Positions 50,824 through 51,858 of a stretch of 51,858 bases of DNA are shown here, piece after piece. Both the position numbers and the translations under genes were made by a program. The stretch is from Acidobacteriota bacterium (GTDB lineage: Bacteria; Acidobacteriota; Terriglobia; Bryobacterales; Bryobacteraceae), in NCBI GenBank assembly GCA_018268835.1, contig JAFDVU010000034.1, positions 1-51,858 on the forward strand, written 5' to 3'. The first letter of the stretch is position 1; each line of letters starts with the position of its first letter. The notes under the pieces were generated by a model that did not search any database, was not told where the DNA came from, and worked only from the letters and a program-made list of their open reading frames with translations.

Positions 50824-51259
50824 TATAAACTTTTTAAAATCAATAAGATACCAAAGTTAGAGCCAAAGTTAGTAGCGACTGTAGCGGAATTGCGTTAGAA
50901 TCGCTCCTCCCATGCGCGATCTCTACGTCCGCCATCGCCCGCGTTGTCGCTTCGGCCAGCCTGATTTCGTCGATCCAAAGGGGAGACCTGCGCGACAACT
51001 GTTCGCTTGCGGCTGCCGGTAGCCCAGCCCAGCCCCGTTTCGCTTCGTTCGCGGTAACCGATGAGCGCGCCGCACGCGCCCGCTTCGTCATCGCACTCCC
51101 GTCACCATACTTCCATCGCTCCACGCGAGAGCCAGGGATGCCAGCGCGCCAGCAATTCTCGCGTTTAAGCGTTGTACACTGGGGTCTTCACAGCGGAAAC
51201 ATTCAGGCCGCTTCTTGTGGACTTGGGCTCCTCCTGCCGATGAGAATGGTGGTGCCGCG
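50824..51259. other. Boundary region behind tRNA-Ser, no recognisable gene
   Basis: 436 bases. The first 50 are AT-rich and contain the tandem CCAAAGTTAGAG/CCAAAGTTAGTA. An open frame of 94 codons on the minus strand (50840-51124) shows no family resemblance and no ribosome site. The base composition is closer to the following gene than to the preceding core genes. It could be the att-proximal end of an integrated element whose integrase lies outside the window. Confidence 0.5.
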
Positions 51260-51858
51260 ATGAGAGCAAAAGCGGGCCTGCTTAAAAAGATGCCCAGAGC
51301 ATATTCATCGGAAACCCACGCCTACGCCGAAATCAAGCGCGAGTTGAAGCGCCGCGGCTTCAATACTCGGAACCCGAATCGTGATCCGCACGGAGAGGTC
51401 TACACTCAGCACGAAGCTGCGGGCAACGAGGAGTTGAAGAAAGGCCTTCAGGGGGGTGTCCCTGAGAACATCGTCAAATTGGGAGGGGACAAGCTCTGGG
51501 TCATTGAGGCCAAGCGACACCCGAACCAACTCACGAAGGCGCTTAACGAAGCGAAGGATTACGCGAAGTCAATAAATGACAACAGCAGTCAGTTCCAGAG
51601 CGTCTTGGTGACAGGCGTAGCAGGCTCGGATGAGGACGGGTACAAATACACGTCTGCGTATCTGGCACACGACGGATGGAAGAAAATCACGATTGAAGGT
51701 CGGCCGTTGGCGCGCCTGTTGCGCAAATCTGAATGCATCGCCATTCTGAATACGAAGAACCCGAACATTCACCAACGGGAGCTCACGACGAAAGAGGTCG
51801 TCGAGCCTTCGGCGCTTGCGAGAAGTTATCCACCCGTGCTTGTCAAAACTGACCCAGG
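51260..51858 (+). CDS. Restriction-modification-type gene, N-terminal part (N6 DNA methylase-like with EAK nuclease motif)
   Basis: ATG 51260 opens a frame with no stop to the window edge (199 codons). The sequence THAYAEIKRELKRRGFNTRNP, GEVYTQHEAAGNEELKKGL, ENIVKLGGDKLWVIEAKRHPNQL and LNEAKDYAKSIN resembles the N-terminal region of large N-6 DNA methylases and type IIG-like enzymes that I recall. Asp77, Glu83 and Lys85 (DKLWVIEAK) form a D-x5-ExK arrangement as in PD-(D/E)xK nucleases. The methylase motifs would lie beyond the edge. The codon composition is less GC-biased than in the core genes, in line with acquisition behind tRNA-Ser. Confidence 0.65.
   Translation, partial: MRAKAGLLKKMPRAYSSETHAYAEIKRELKRRGFNTRNPNRDPHGEVYTQHEAAGNEELKKGLQGGVPENIVKLGGDKLWVIEAKRHPNQLTKALNEAKDYAKSINDNSSQFQSVLVTGVAGSDEDGYKYTSAYLAHDGWKKITIEGRPLARLLRKSECIAILNTKNPNIHQRELTTKEVVEPSALARSYPPVLVKTDP

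Noticed and set aside
50840..51124. 94-codon minus-strand frame behind tRNA-Ser, considered as an integrase end
   Set aside because: None of the Arg/His/Tyr motifs of tyrosine recombinases is visible, and it has no ribosome-binding site.
1..51858. CRISPR array
   Set aside because: No regularly spaced direct repeats and no cas genes were seen.

Overview
The window is a GC-rich bacterial chromosome segment. Gene content points to an acidobacterium of the Solibacter/Bryobacter type: an Oar-like TonB-dependent receptor with an N-terminal carboxypeptidase-regulatory domain, a VWFA-related acidobacterial-type protein, a CBM9-like protein, a type-3 (short) prolyl-tRNA synthetase and paired TadE-like genes. 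This assignment is an inference from gene families; no rRNA or other phylogenetic marker was tested.

Layout. 1-420 is the 5' end of a PhoPQ-activated pathogenicity-related gene running off the left edge. 480-7511 is a compact histidine operon (hisI-hisG-hisD-hisC-HAD phosphatase-hisB-hisH-hisF-hisA) in which every gene overlaps the next. In front of it is a short leader peptide with seven histidines (six consecutive) followed by a GC-rich hairpin and U-tract: a classical transcription attenuator. hisE is not in the window. 7512-14372 is on the minus strand: a duplicated proS 3' fragment, proS, the TonB-dependent receptor, a ROK-family protein and an SDR. 14442-22259 is mixed housekeeping and metabolism: DUF3108-type protein, membrane glycosyltransferase-like protein, class V aminotransferase, a PIN/RHH toxin-antitoxin pair, and a plus-strand series nitrilase, CBM9-like protein, AglD-type membrane flippase-like protein, zincin-like metallopeptidase.

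22256-29366 is the accessory part. It starts with a FitAB/VapBC-type pair and a chimeric scar (hemL 3' end joined to a metallopeptidase 3' end) that is best explained by an old tandem duplication. Then comes a roughly 6-kb block encoding two secreted proteins of unknown function, a GT4 glycosyltransferase translationally coupled to a VWFA-related exported protein, and a 5'-truncated ISAzo13-type transposase. The intact hemL follows, in an apparent operon with a geranylgeranyl-reductase-type flavoprotein and a lipoprotein.

32429-44908 is the cell-shape/RNA-processing region: mreB-mreC-mreD, two TadE-like genes and a TadG-like gene, a SpoIIE/PP2C phosphatase, PBP2 (mrdA) and rodA, then an RNase E/G with an unusual insert of about 380 residues inside its S1 domain. 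44996-50658 contains rlmB, an AhpD-like protein, a NUDIX hydrolase, a NifU/IscU-like protein, an orphan HPt protein, a YdjM-like membrane hydrolase, a GH18-like protein and a beta-propeller lipoprotein. A tRNA-Ser(GGA) gene at 50734-50823 is followed by what looks like the edge of an integrated island, ending with the start of a restriction-modification-type gene cut by the right window edge.

The most notable items are the histidine attenuator, the S1-splitting insert of the RNase, the duplication scar with its accessory block, and the possible defence island behind tRNA-Ser.
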